Of a stretch of DNA of 64,000 nucleotides, positions 55,742 through 64,000 are shown one piece after another (position 1 is the first letter of the stretch; each line of letters begins with the position of its first letter). The DNA comes from Lautropia mirabilis (GTDB lineage: Bacteria > Pseudomonadota > Gammaproteobacteria > Burkholderiales > Burkholderiaceae_E), in NCBI RefSeq assembly GCF_900637555.1, contig NZ_LR134378.1, positions 2,304,001-2,368,000 on the forward strand, written 5' to 3'. Under the pieces are notes generated by a model that worked only from the letters and a program-made list of their open reading frames with translations, had not been told where the DNA came from and did no database searches. The position numbers were made by a program, and so were the translations under genes.

Positions 55742-56536
55742 ATGAAAACCACGTCCCGTCGTCGTCTCCTGCTGGCATTGTCCGCTGCCGTGGCCCTGTC
55801 TGCCTGCACGAAGTCGGCCGACCAGTCCGCAGCCGACAACGGCGCGTCCCCCAAGGTGGTCATCGGTCTGGATGACAACTTCCCGCCGATGGGCTTTCGC
55901 AACGAGAAGAACGAGCTGGTGGGCTTTGACATCGACATGGCCCGCGAGGCCGCATCACGCATGGGCGTGCAGGTCGAGTTCAAGCCGATCGACTGGAACG
56001 CCAAGGAAGCCGAGCTGATCGGCAAGCGGGTCGATGCGCTCTGGAACGGTCTGACGATCACCGAGAAGCGCAAGCAGAACATCGCGTTCACGCCGCCGTA
56101 CATGCAGAACCACCAGATCATCATCGTCAAGCGCGGTTCGCCCATCGGCAACAAGACCGGCCTGGCGGGCAAGATCGTGGGTGCACAGGACGGCAGCAGC
56201 GCCGTCGATGCCATCGAGGCTGATGCCAAGGTTTCCAAGTCCTTGAAACAGCTGAAAAAATACGGCGACAACGTGACGGTGCTGCTGGATCTGGACGCTG
56301 GCCGGCTGGACGCTGCCGTGCTGGACGAAGTGGTGGGTCGCTACTATGTGGCGAAGAAACCCTTCGCCTACGTGGTGCTTGAAGAAGACTTCGGCACCGA
56401 GGACTACGGCGTGGGCCTTCGCAAGGAAGACACCGCGCTGCAGGAAAAGCTCTCTGCCGCGCTTGAGAGCATGAAGAAGGATGGCAAGGCCGGGCAGATC
56501 GCCAAGACCTGGTTCGGCAAGGACATCATCCGCTGA
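55742..56536 (+). CDS. Polar amino-acid ABC transporter substrate-binding protein
   Basis: 264 residues from ATG 55742. Lipobox ALSAC at about residue 20-24 anchors it to the inner membrane. SBP family 3 signature GFDIDMAREAASRMGVQVEF, with DNFPPMGFRNEKNELVGFD before it. RVDALWNGLTITEKRKQNI is typical of cystine/glutamine-type proteins. Permease and ATPase follow, forming a complete importer. The resemblance is to FliY/TcyJ-like or glutamine-binding proteins; the ligand is not fixed. Confidence 0.92.
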   Translation: MKTTSRRRLLLALSAAVALSACTKSADQSAADNGASPKVVIGLDDNFPPMGFRNEKNELVGFDIDMAREAASRMGVQVEFKPIDWNAKEAELIGKRVDALWNGLTITEKRKQNIAFTPPYMQNHQIIIVKRGSPIGNKTGLAGKIVGAQDGSSAVDAIEADAKVSKSLKQLKKYGDNVTVLLDLDAGRLDAAVLDEVVGRYYVAKKPFAYVVLEEDFGTEDYGVGLRKEDTALQEKLSAALESMKKDGKAGQIAKTWFGKDIIR

Positions 56537-56652
56537 CATGGACGGACGGATGACCGCCCTGCCAGGGCGGTCTCCGACCCCTGAAGTCTGGCATCTACCG
56601 GCTTCTTGCGCCTTCTGCACTCATCAATCACGAACTCACGGCGACTGCGGCA

Positions 56653-57306
56653 TTGGACTATATCCTGAGCATTCTCGGACCCCTGGGCGAAGGCTCACTG
56701 GTCTCGCTTGAGCTGTTCTGCATCACGCTGCTGCTGTCCATTCCGCTGGGTGTGGCGCTGGCACTGATGCGGCTTTCCCGACACCGCTGGCTGGGTGTCA
56801 CGGTCAGTGGCTACCTGTGGCTGATGCGGGGCACGCCGCTGATGCTGCAGCTGCTGTTCATCTACTACGCACTGCCGCTCCTGCCAGGCGGCGGCATCCA
56901 GCTGCCGGACTTTCCGGCGGCTGTGGTGGCTTTTGCACTCAACTACGCGGCCTACTTCGCCGAGATCTTCCGGGCCGGCATCCAGTCCATCGACCGCGGA
57001 CAGTACGAAGGCGCGAAGGTGCTGGGGATGAACTATCCGCAGACAATGCGCCGCATCGTGATGCCGCAGGTGATCCGCCGCGTGCTGCCGCCGCTGTCCA
57101 ACGAGTTCATCACGCTGGTCAAGGACACGTCGCTCATCTACGTGCTGGCGCTCAACGACCTGCTGCGGGCTGCCCGGGGCATCGTGCAGCGTGACTTCAC
57201 CATCACGCCCTTCATCGTGGCGGCCGTGTTCTACCTGCTGATGACGCTGCTGCTGACCTGGATGTTCCAGTCCCTCGAAAAACGCTATGCCAGTCACGAC
57301 GCCTGA
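56653..57306 (+). CDS. Polar amino-acid ABC transporter permease
   Basis: 217 residues with a TTG start at 56653. Five membrane helices. The HisM/GlnP signature is present: LWLMRGTPLMLQLLFIYYALP and EIFRAGIQSIDRGQYEGAKVLGM (EAA loop). It follows the binding-protein gene by 116 bp and overlaps the ATPase gene by 20 bp. Confidence 0.93.
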   Translation: MDYILSILGPLGEGSLVSLELFCITLLLSIPLGVALALMRLSRHRWLGVTVSGYLWLMRGTPLMLQLLFIYYALPLLPGGGIQLPDFPAAVVAFALNYAAYFAEIFRAGIQSIDRGQYEGAKVLGMNYPQTMRRIVMPQVIRRVLPPLSNEFITLVKDTSLIYVLALNDLLRAARGIVQRDFTITPFIVAAVFYLLMTLLLTWMFQSLEKRYASHDA

Positions 57307-58120
57307 ATCCATGGCCCCCCTGCCCGGCTCGACGGCCCCTGCCGGCCCTTCCGGCGCCGCCTCGGCAATGATCGATGCCCGCGACCTGCACAAGCGCTTC
57401 GGGTCGCTGCAGGTCCTGAGCGGCGTGTCGCTGCGCATCGACCAGGGCGAGGTGGTGGCGCTGATCGGCCCCTCGGGTTCGGGCAAGAGTACGCTGCTGC
57501 GCTGCCTGAACCACCTGGAGCTCGTCGACCAGGGCGAGATCCGCATCAATGGCGAGACCCTGGTGGCCAATGACGCCCAGGGACGCGCCCGCTACGTGTC
57601 CGAATCCGAAGTGCGCCGCATCTGTCGCCGCATGGGCATGGTGTTCCAGCACTTCAACCTGTTCCCGCACTTCACGGTGCTGGAGAACCTCATCGAGGCG
57701 CCCATCACCGTCAAGGGCATGAAGCGCGACGAGATCGTGCCGCACGCCGAGGAGCTGCTGCGCAAGGTCGGGCTCTTCGAGAAGCGCAATGCCTATCCGG
57801 GTCGGCTGTCCGGTGGGCAGAAGCAGCGGGTGGCCATCGCCCGGGCGCTGGCCATGGAACCGGACATCATGCTGTTCGACGAGCCCACCTCGGCGCTGGA
57901 TCCGGAGCTGACGGGCGAGGTGCTGCGCACGATGCGCCAGCTGGCCCAGGAACACATGACGATGCTGGTGGTCACGCACGAGATGGCCTTCGCCCGCGAG
58001 GTGGCTCACCGGGTCTGCTTCATGGACGAGGGCCAGATCGTCGAGGAGCGCGCAGCACGGGCCTTCTTCGAAGATCCCCACCACGAACGGGCACGCGCCT
58101 TCCTGGAACACGTGCTCTGA
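57287..58120 (+). CDS. Polar amino-acid ABC transporter ATP-binding protein (GlnQ type)
   Basis: 277 residues from ATG 57287, or an internal start near 57368 that would match the usual length of about 250. Walker A GPSGSGKST, Q-loop FQHFNLFPHFTVLEN, signature LSGGQKQRVAIARAL, Walker B IMLFDEPTSALDPEL, H-loop THEMAFA. It powers the importer encoded with 55742 and 56653. It is followed by the convergent Fur-family gene 6 bp away. Confidence 0.94.
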   Translation: MPVTTPESMAPLPGSTAPAGPSGAASAMIDARDLHKRFGSLQVLSGVSLRIDQGEVVALIGPSGSGKSTLLRCLNHLELVDQGEIRINGETLVANDAQGRARYVSESEVRRICRRMGMVFQHFNLFPHFTVLENLIEAPITVKGMKRDEIVPHAEELLRKVGLFEKRNAYPGRLSGGQKQRVAIARALAMEPDIMLFDEPTSALDPELTGEVLRTMRQLAQEHMTMLVVTHEMAFAREVAHRVCFMDEGQIVEERAARAFFEDPHHERARAFLEHVL

Positions 58121-58126
58121 GTGCCG

Positions 58127-58522
58127 TCAGGCCCCGGAAACCTTCCGGGTGCATTCGGCACAGACACCGTAGAGCGTCACTTCATGGTGCTCCACCATGA
58201 AGCCCTCCGGCACCTCCATGCCTTCCAGGCTGCCCGGGCAGCCATGGATGTCGAACACGCGCTGGCACTTGCTGCACTGGAAGTGGTGGTGGTGGTGCGC
58301 GTGGGCGTGGCGGCTCTCGTAGCGCGGGCTGTCGCCCGGCAGCGCCACGGCCTGGATCATGCCGTCCTGCTGCAGGTCACGCAGGTTGCGATAGATGGTG
58401 GCAATGCTGAGCGACGGAATGGCCGCCCGCCCTGCTTCCAGGATCTCCTGCGGGCTGAGCGGGCGCTGCGCTTCGTCGATGACCCGCAGGATCTCGGTAC
58501 GTTGTCGGGTCAGTCGTTTCAT
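58127..58522 (-). CDS. Fur-family metalloregulator (Zur/PerR-like)
   Basis: 131 residues. Winged helix RQRTEILRVIDEAQRPLSPQEI, SIATIYRNLRDLQQDG; regulatory histidines in YESRHAHAHHHHHFQCSKCQRVFDI; CxxC pairs CSKC and CAEC for structural zinc. The His5 run is longer than in typical Fur. Which metal or peroxide it senses cannot be stated. The nearby sodC and the iron genes at the far left are plausible targets. Confidence 0.93.
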   Translation of the reverse strand: MKRLTRQRTEILRVIDEAQRPLSPQEILEAGRAAIPSLSIATIYRNLRDLQQDGMIQAVALPGDSPRYESRHAHAHHHHHFQCSKCQRVFDIHGCPGSLEGMEVPEGFMVEHHEVTLYGVCAECTRKVSGA

Positions 58523-58570
58523 GCGCGATACGGGTCTCGATTCGGAATGCGAGCGATAAGTGCCCTGCCC

Positions 58571-60160
58571 TCAAGTATATCGGCCCCCGGCGGCATGCTT
58601 GTCCAGCGTGGCCTGAACGCTTTCATGAGCCACCCGGTCGGCCTGGGTCATGCGGGTCGGAAAGCGCCGCCATTCCGCGGCTGAGGCCAGCTCGAAGGAT
58701 TCATGCCAGATGCCCGGTTGCTGCGCATCCGGCTGCAGACGCCAACGCAGGGCACCGTTGCGCAGCCGGCTTTCACGCAGCTCAAGCATGGCCCGATGGA
58801 ACTCGGCTTCCCGGCCCGCCTGCAGGCGGTATGCGTACTGCAGGCGCAGGGACTGACCGTCGCCCATCGCACCGGACCTTGCCAGGAACTCATCGGGCGT
58901 CACGTCGGCATCCGTGCCCAGGCGCACCGGGAGCCGGCGGCTGGCCAGCGCAAACAGGGCCAGCAGCACGGCCGAGGCAATCAGCACATGCTGCAGGTCG
59001 CTGCGGTTGACCATCCAGCCCCAGAAAAGGCTGCCCAGGGCCAGCCCGGCCTGCACCGAGATCTGGTTGTTGGCCACCGCCCGGGCACGCACCCAGCCCG
59101 GTGCAATGCTCTGCGCCACGGTGGAGAGCCCCGCCAGCACCCCGACCCAGCCCATCCCGGCCAGGAAGGTGCCCACCACGGCCACCGGCACCCAATGCGA
59201 GAGGCCCACGATGACGGCCGCCAGGCTCCACAGCCACAGGGAGGCACGTATGATGCGACCTGCCCCTGCGCCCTGACGCAGGAAGCGCGGCAGCCACAGG
59301 GCTGAGGCCACGGCCCCCAGGCCGAAGGTGCTGTAGAGAAAGCCGTAGCCGCCCGCAGCCAGTCCCAGCCGCTGTTGTGCCACCAGCGGGAACATCGCCC
59401 ACAGGGCGGCTGCGCAGAAACAGAAGCAGAAGTTGATGATGAGTGCCGCCCGCAGCACCCGGGCATGGCGCGCAAAGCGCAGGCCGCTGACCAGACCGGA
59501 CCACAGGGTCTCGTTGCCCCCCGCAGGCACCGGCGTGCGCGGCTCCAGCGCCTGCCAGGCGGCCGGCAGCATGGGCAGGAAGAAGAGCGAGGCCACCAGC
59601 ACGGCCAGCCCGTCTCCCATCAGGGCGGCGATCAGTCCGGCCATGGCGGGGCCGACGGAGCGTGCCGCATTGAAGGCAATCGAGCCCAGCGCCACCGCCT
59701 TGGGCAGCAGCGGCCGCGGGACCAGGCCGTTGATGGAGGCCTGCTGGGCCGGCTGGTAGAAGGTGTAGCCCAGCCCGCAAAGCAGCGTGCAGACGACCAG
59801 GGACCAGGGCTGCAGCCAGCCTGCATGGCTCATCAGGCCCACGCTGGCCGTGGCCAGGCCCATCATCAGGTGGGTGACGACCAGGATGTAGCGTCGATCG
59901 ACAAGGTCGGCCACCGAACCGGACACCAGTCCGAACAGCAGGAACGGCAGGGTGCTGGCGGCCTGGACCAGGCCCACCAGCAGCGCCGAGCCGCTGAGGC
60001 TGGCCATCAGCCAGCCGGCCATGGCCGACTGCATCGTATAGGCCATGGAGGTGGTGACGGCGCCGATGTACAGCAGCCGATAGGGACGGATGCCCAGCGG
60101 CGAGCCGGCCAGGAAGCTCGCTGCCCTGCCCTTTGACGGTGTCGGCGCGCTGCCGCTCAC
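58571..60160 (-). CDS. MFS_3 (EntS-like) exporter with C-terminal monooxygenase-like domain
   Basis: 529 residues, GTG start. 12 helices of the MFS_3/DUF894 type (PFLLFGLVSGSVADLVDRRY, ALGSIAFNAARSVGPAMAGL, LPRFLRQGAGAGRII). The last 95 residues (LQYAYRLQAGREAEFHRAM to the end) form a small antibiotic-biosynthesis-monooxygenase-like ferredoxin fold that often accompanies this subgroup. EntS-type members export siderophores; the substrate here is unknown. It faces away from the Fur-family gene, 48 bp downstream. Confidence 0.88.
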   Translation of the reverse strand: MSGSAPTPSKGRAASFLAGSPLGIRPYRLLYIGAVTTSMAYTMQSAMAGWLMASLSGSALLVGLVQAASTLPFLLFGLVSGSVADLVDRRYILVVTHLMMGLATASVGLMSHAGWLQPWSLVVCTLLCGLGYTFYQPAQQASINGLVPRPLLPKAVALGSIAFNAARSVGPAMAGLIAALMGDGLAVLVASLFFLPMLPAAWQALEPRTPVPAGGNETLWSGLVSGLRFARHARVLRAALIINFCFCFCAAALWAMFPLVAQQRLGLAAGGYGFLYSTFGLGAVASALWLPRFLRQGAGAGRIIRASLWLWSLAAVIVGLSHWVPVAVVGTFLAGMGWVGVLAGLSTVAQSIAPGWVRARAVANNQISVQAGLALGSLFWGWMVNRSDLQHVLIASAVLLALFALASRRLPVRLGTDADVTPDEFLARSGAMGDGQSLRLQYAYRLQAGREAEFHRAMLELRESRLRNGALRWRLQPDAQQPGIWHESFELASAAEWRRFPTRMTQADRVAHESVQATLDKHAAGGRYT

Positions 60161-60236
60161 GGCCGCGTCACCGCTGCGGCCAGGGATGCCTTTCCAGCAG
60201 CCGGCGTGAAGATGGACGGAACAGCCATCAGCACGA

Positions 60237-62150
60237 TCAGGGCTCAGCCTTCAGATCCGGGCACGGGATGCGCACTTCATCGCCGTCGGCAACCACTTCA
60301 CTGAGGGTACCGGCGCCGGGACGGCGGGTCACCATCAGGGACTGCCAGCTGCATTCCTCACCCCGGAAGACAGCGATGGCCCGGATGACCTGACGGTTGC
60401 GGCCACGGGCCGAGCCCGGGTCGCGCTGGACCTGCCAGCGGCGATCAATGAAGTAGGTCTCGCTGGGCTCGCGTCCCAGCAGGGTGCTGGTCATGCTCTG
60501 CAGCTGCTGGACCATGCGCGTGGTGCCCACGGCCTGCCGGGGGGCAGGCCGCAGCGGCGTGACGGCACTGAGACGGGCGCCGGCCGGCAGCGCGGCCAGG
60601 GTGGCCTGGGCCGGCAGGGGGCGAGCGGCGGAGCCGGCCTCTGCAGCACGGCCAGCGGCAGCGCCTGCAGTTCCGGCCGCGGCAGCAGCGGCCGCCGTGG
60701 CCCGGCCGGAGGCTGCCTCACGGCCTTCGTTCCGAGCCGTGGAAGCGCCCTGCTCTGCCACAGCCTTCCGGGCGTCGTCCGACGAGCGCTCAGGGGTCCC
60801 GGTCTGCGCCGCGGCCTTCTGCCGCGCCTGGGTGTCCGGTGCCTGGGCGGGCTGCTCAGCCGCCTTGGCACCCTGGTTCATGGAAACGATCTCGTTGCGG
60901 GTGATGGTGTTCTGGGCAGCAGGGGCATGAGCGGCACTTCCGGCCGACGGTGCTGCCGTGGCAGCACTGCCGGACGTCGCAGCGGCCGCACCACCGGTCA
61001 GGCCGGCGGCCGCCATGGCAGCGGCAATGCGGCTTTCGCGTTCGCTGCGGGCCCGGTCAGCCGGGGTGGCCGCGGGCGCGGTCTGGGCGCCTGCTTCGGC
61101 AGGAGCGGCAGCCTGCGTCGTGGCGGCTGTCTGGGCGGCCGCGCGATCAGGCGTCTCGGCAGCAGCCTGGGTACGCGGGCTGGTGTCGGTCTGAGCACGG
61201 CCAGCCGCGGCAGCGGCGTCCGCACGGGAAGCATCGGGCGCGCTGGATCCCGCCTGCGCGGGTGCGCGCCCCTCGGTCGAAGCGGCCACCGGCTTGCTGG
61301 CGGTCGCATCACGCTCGCTGGACCGGCGCGCGCCCTGGCGCCCCTTGGCCGGCAGCTCCGGCGACTTGCCGGGCTTGGCGCGCAGCATCTGGCCCCAGGC
61401 ATTGCTGCCCTGGGAAAGGTCGGTGTCGACGGCGACGACGCCCAGCAGGTCGGGCACGGGCAGCCAGCTCTCGAACTTGCCCGGAAAGCCGGCCAGCCGC
61501 ACTTCCAGGGTCTGGCGCACAGCGTCAGCCCGGGTGACGGTCTCCAGCCAGCAATCAGTGGGCAGATCCCCCACGCGGTTGGTGAGCGGGGCCAGCGGCA
61601 CGATCAGCTCGGTGGCCTTCGCTTCGGCGGGCGTGAGCGTCACATAGCAGGTGTTGATGATGCGCAGGCTCTGGTTGTCACCGATCTGCACGAACAGGTG
61701 CGGATAGCCCGAGAAGGAATTCTTGCCGTAGGGATCGACCGGGTGCGCGATCTCGCCCAGCGGCCGGGTGGAACGCAGGTACAGGTAGAGCGGCTGACCG
61801 TCATGCACCGTGCCCAGCTTGCGGGCCTTGGCCGCATCGAAATCGGGCAGCAGCTGATCGGTCAGGGCCAGTTCCACCACGCCGTCCACCACACGCTCGG
61901 CCGCCGGACTGCTGACGTTGCCACCGGACGTGGAGACCGAGGAATTGCTGCTGTAGTCAGCCCCCGGCCCCGAGGATGAGGTGGTTCCACAGGCAGCCAG
62001 CGCAGCCAGCGCCATGGCCACGGTGGCACCCCGCACGCTCCTTGCCAGCCGCCCTTCTTCAGGAAACGCCCCCGGGCCGGCGGAATCATGGCCGCGGACG
62101 GCATCAGTCGGAAATGGCGAGGGCAAAGGCTTGGAATGGGCGCTGTTCAT
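60237..62150 (-). CDS. Ala-rich lipoprotein of unknown function
   Basis: 637 residues. A lipobox ALAAC (about residue 50-54) follows a hydrophobic run but a long N-terminal part precedes it, so the true start may be later; no ribosome site decides it. Residues about 80-245 form a globular region (VVDGVVELALTDQLLPDFD, YLYLRSTRPLGEIAHP, TDCWLETVTRADAV) with two cysteines. Residues about 250-530 are Ala/Gln/Thr/Arg-rich low complexity. A C-terminal globular region (about 555-637) has RRWQVQRDPGSARGRNR and EECSWQSL. I know no family for it. It may be an envelope or peptidoglycan-associated protein. Confidence 0.6.
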   Translation of the reverse strand: MNSAHSKPLPSPFPTDAVRGHDSAGPGAFPEEGRLARSVRGATVAMALAALAACGTTSSSGPGADYSSNSSVSTSGGNVSSPAAERVVDGVVELALTDQLLPDFDAAKARKLGTVHDGQPLYLYLRSTRPLGEIAHPVDPYGKNSFSGYPHLFVQIGDNQSLRIINTCYVTLTPAEAKATELIVPLAPLTNRVGDLPTDCWLETVTRADAVRQTLEVRLAGFPGKFESWLPVPDLLGVVAVDTDLSQGSNAWGQMLRAKPGKSPELPAKGRQGARRSSERDATASKPVAASTEGRAPAQAGSSAPDASRADAAAAAGRAQTDTSPRTQAAAETPDRAAAQTAATTQAAAPAEAGAQTAPAATPADRARSERESRIAAAMAAAGLTGGAAAATSGSAATAAPSAGSAAHAPAAQNTITRNEIVSMNQGAKAAEQPAQAPDTQARQKAAAQTGTPERSSDDARKAVAEQGASTARNEGREAASGRATAAAAAAAGTAGAAAGRAAEAGSAARPLPAQATLAALPAGARLSAVTPLRPAPRQAVGTTRMVQQLQSMTSTLLGREPSETYFIDRRWQVQRDPGSARGRNRQVIRAIAVFRGEECSWQSLMVTRRPGAGTLSEVVADGDEVRIPCPDLKAEP

Positions 62151-62285
62151 GTCGCAAGAACCGGTGTCTCGATACGTGCCTGAGTATCTTCGGATGACTG
62201 GTGTGCTGCGTCAAATCGGGAATGAGCGGCATCTGCGGGCGGCTGGAACGTGCCAGGGTGTTGCGACGCCCCCCAATGCCGCCCA

Positions 62286-63089
62286 TCAGGCCGCAGGCGC
62301 AGGCTGTACGGCCGGCAGACGGGCACGCCCGAACAGCCGATCGTAGTTCTCGGTGGTGATCCGCCCGACTTCCTCGACAGGAATCTGTCGCAGCCTGGCA
62401 ACAGCCGCAGCCACATGGGCCACCCAGCCGGGCTGATTGGTCTTGCCCCGATAAGGCACCGGCGCCAGGTAGGGCGAGTCGGTCTCGATCAGCAGGCGGT
62501 CGAGCGGAACCCGACGCGCCACATCATGCACGATCGTGGCGTTCTTGAAGCTGACGATGCCGGACATGGAAATGTAGAAACCGATGTCCAGTGCCTGACG
62601 GGCGATGTCCCAGTCCTCGGTGAAGCAGTGCATCACGCCGCCGGCCTCTTCGGCACGCTCCTCACGCAGCAGCCGGATCGTGTCCTGGGCCGCCGCACGG
62701 GTGTGGATGATCAGCGGCTTTTTCGCCTCGCGGGCGGCCCGGATGTGAACCCGGAAACGCTCACGCTGCCAGTCCAGCTCGTCGCCGGGCATGCGGTAGT
62801 AGTCCAGCCCGGTCTCGCCGATGGCAACCACTTCGGGCTGCATGGCCAGCTCCACCAGCTGCGCCACCGTGGGCTCGTTCACGTCGAGGTAATCGGGGTG
62901 CACCCCCACCGACGCCGACAGCAGGCCGGGATGGGCCCGGACGAGGTCACGGATCCGGGGCCATGCCTCCAGCGTGATCGACACGCACAGCGCATGTTCG
63001 ACCCCTTCTGCAGCCATGGTGGCCAGAACGTCCGGCAGGCGTTCCTGGAATTCGGGAAGGTCCAGATGGCAGTGGGAGTCGACGAACAT
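62286..63089 (-). CDS. TatD-family metal-dependent hydrolase
   Basis: 267 residues. Metal ligands in order: DSHCHLD at 4-10, GETGLDYY near 93-100, IIHTRAA near 130, GVMHCFTE near 157, and ETDSPYLAP near 205. TatD proteins are 3'-5' exonucleases/DNases or D-aminoacyl-tRNA-related hydrolases. Encoded downstream of holB and pilZ, the conserved tmk-holB-pilZ-tatD order. 9 bp from the pilZ stop. Confidence 0.95.
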   Translation of the reverse strand: MFVDSHCHLDLPEFQERLPDVLATMAAEGVEHALCVSITLEAWPRIRDLVRAHPGLLSASVGVHPDYLDVNEPTVAQLVELAMQPEVVAIGETGLDYYRMPGDELDWQRERFRVHIRAAREAKKPLIIHTRAAAQDTIRLLREERAEEAGGVMHCFTEDWDIARQALDIGFYISMSGIVSFKNATIVHDVARRVPLDRLLIETDSPYLAPVPYRGKTNQPGWVAHVAAAVARLRQIPVEEVGRITTENYDRLFGRARLPAVQPAPAA

Positions 63090-63098
63090 GCAGCCCGG

Positions 63099-63488
63099 TC
63101 AGATCGTGTACGAGGATGGGGGCGATTTTAGTGCAGGCCCCAGCAGCGTCTCGATCTTTTCCCGCGCCACCACGCTGGCATCGGTCTTGCTGAACTGGAT
63201 GCCGATGCCCTGGCGGCGGTTGGTGGCGCCGGCCGGCGTCACCCAGGCCACCCGGCCCGGAATCGCCGTCTTGGTGGCGTCATCCATCAGCGTAAGAATG
63301 ATGTAGAGCTCGTCGCCGAGCTGAGCACTCTTGTCCGTGGGCACGAACAGGCCCCCGTTCTCCAGGAATGGCATGTAGGCGGCCAGCAGGGCCGATTTCT
63401 CCTTGATCGACAAGGGAATGACGCCAGGCCGGGTAGCTGGTTTGTTGCCGGCCATGCCGCCCGCCAGGCCTTGGTGCTGTGTGCTCAT
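63099..63488 (-). CDS. pilZ: PilZ-domain protein of type IV pilus assembly
   Basis: 129 residues from ATG 63488, overlapping the holB stop by four bases. PGVIPLSIKEKSALLAAYMPFLENGGLFVPT and RVAWVTPAGATNRRQGIGIQF are diagnostic of the PilZ protein itself. This branch lacks the c-di-GMP RxxxR motif and acts with PilB and FimX in pilus extension. It sits between holB and tatD, as in many proteobacteria. Confidence 0.95.
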   Translation of the reverse strand: MSTQHQGLAGGMAGNKPATRPGVIPLSIKEKSALLAAYMPFLENGGLFVPTDKSAQLGDELYIILTLMDDATKTAIPGRVAWVTPAGATNRRQGIGIQFSKTDASVVAREKIETLLGPALKSPPSSYTI

Positions 63489-64000
63489 CGAGGATTTGCG
63501 CGTCTTGGGGTTGGACGACGGGTGGAAAACGCATCCAGGTAGGTCGCCAGCGCTGACTCCATGAACAGGCGCGGATTGAGCGGATGCCGGACCAGCACCG
63601 CCTGCCGCTGCAACGCCGCCGACACCTCGGCCAGCCGTGCCAGCGAACTGCGCTGCGCAAGACTGTCCAGCCGGGATGCAGACTCCGGAAAGAAACGGGG
63701 CGCAGCGCCGGCGTGGGCCCGCAGCAGATCGCTGATCCAGCGCAGCAGCAGGTAGTACCAGGTTACCGAAGGCACCGTCGTCGCCTTGTCGGCCACCGTA
63801 TCGAGGCCAGTGTCGGGCAACGCCGACAGCGACGAAAGCAATGTCCGATAGACGGTCAGGTGCGAAGGGTCGGCGAGATCGCGGGCATGCAACGGCGCCA
63901 TGCCCGACCAGGCCAGCAGCTGGCGGGCATCCGTGTCGGACAGCTCCGCCGAACGGACCAGCCATTGCTGGGCCTCGGCCTCGGACGGCTGCGGCACCGC
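63485..64000 (-). CDS. holB: DNA polymerase III delta' subunit HolB (C-terminal part)
   Basis: About 172 residues of the C-terminal helical domain (AEAQQWLVRSAELSDTDARQLLAWSG, then LRWISDLLRAHAG and RHPLNPRLFMESALATYLD). The gene continues beyond the right edge; no true start is inside. The clamp-loader ATPase-fold N-terminus lies outside. The last four bases overlap the pilZ start (ATGA). Confidence 0.88.
   Translation of the reverse strand, partial: AVPQPSEAEAQQWLVRSAELSDTDARQLLAWSGMAPLHARDLADPSHLTVYRTLLSSLSALPDTGLDTVADKATTVPSVTWYYLLLRWISDLLRAHAGAAPRFFPESASRLDSLAQRSSLARLAEVSAALQRQAVLVRHPLNPRLFMESALATYLDAFSTRRPTPRRANPR

Overview
The window is about 64 kb of GC-rich, densely coding bacterial chromosome. 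Gene content and order (holB-pilZ-tatD, DUF1631, GdhA-type glutamate dehydrogenase, single-chain PurL of about 1360 residues, a lexA-imuA-imuB-dnaE2 mutagenesis cassette, YceH) point to a betaproteobacterium of the Burkholderiales. A Lautropia-like organism is a guess from protein style, not something the sequence proves. I see no rRNA, prophage, transposase or CRISPR array. Both ends cut through genes: efeB at the left, holB at the right.

Layout. 1-1.8 kb: iron uptake (efeB 3' part, efeM). 1.9-7.5 kb: quinone/alcohol reductase with divergent HxlR regulator, two overlapping MFS exporters, DoxX and a small nitroreductase. 7.5-17.1 kb: a metal/nitrogen-oxide-flavoured locus with nnrS, a NitT/TauT-type ABC ATPase and permease, a FepA-like siderophore receptor, a probable Tat-exported substrate-binding protein and a second TonB-dependent receptor. 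17.1-20.6 kb: a 0.78 kb non-coding gap, an MFS protein with a very long disordered insertion, and pdxY. 20.6-26.8 kb: the SOS cassette lexA-imuA-imuB-dnaE2 (minus strand), with a palindromic operator touching the lexA start codon. 26.8-31.8 kb: GGDEF-EAL protein, YidE-type transporter, GH13 enzyme, then a 17-unit hexanucleotide repeat. 31.9-34.7 kb: two tRNA-Gly(GCC) genes in inverted orientation, enclosing a TetR regulator, a gamma-glutamylcyclotransferase-fold protein and a DUF2238 membrane protein. 34.9-40.9 kb: succinate-semialdehyde dehydrogenase, tRNA-Leu(TAA), divergent tesA and a LolD-like ATPase, bifunctional NAD(P)HX repair enzyme, yceH. 41-52 kb: gdhA, purL, a secreted DUF2233 protein, an AT-richer islet with an orphan gene, a stand-alone MnmC oxidoreductase domain, upp and gor. 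52.4-64 kb: DUF1631 protein, sodC, a polar amino-acid ABC operon, a Fur-family regulator, an MFS exporter, an Ala-rich lipoprotein, tatD, pilZ and holB.

Themes. Metal homeostasis and redox defence recur (EfeB/EfeM, two TonB receptors, NnrS, SodC, glutathione reductase, Fur family). Nitrogen and one-carbon metabolism are represented by GdhA, SSADH, PurL, Upp and the amino-acid ABC system. Cyclic-di-GMP signalling is suggested by GGDEF-EAL, PilZ and DUF1631 proteins. Many otherwise ordinary proteins carry long acidic or Ala/Pro-rich insertions, which looks like a lineage trait. The best candidates for something new are the NnrS/ABC/TonB locus, the apparently leaderless self-repressed lexA, and the inverted tRNA-Gly pair around a small accessory segment.
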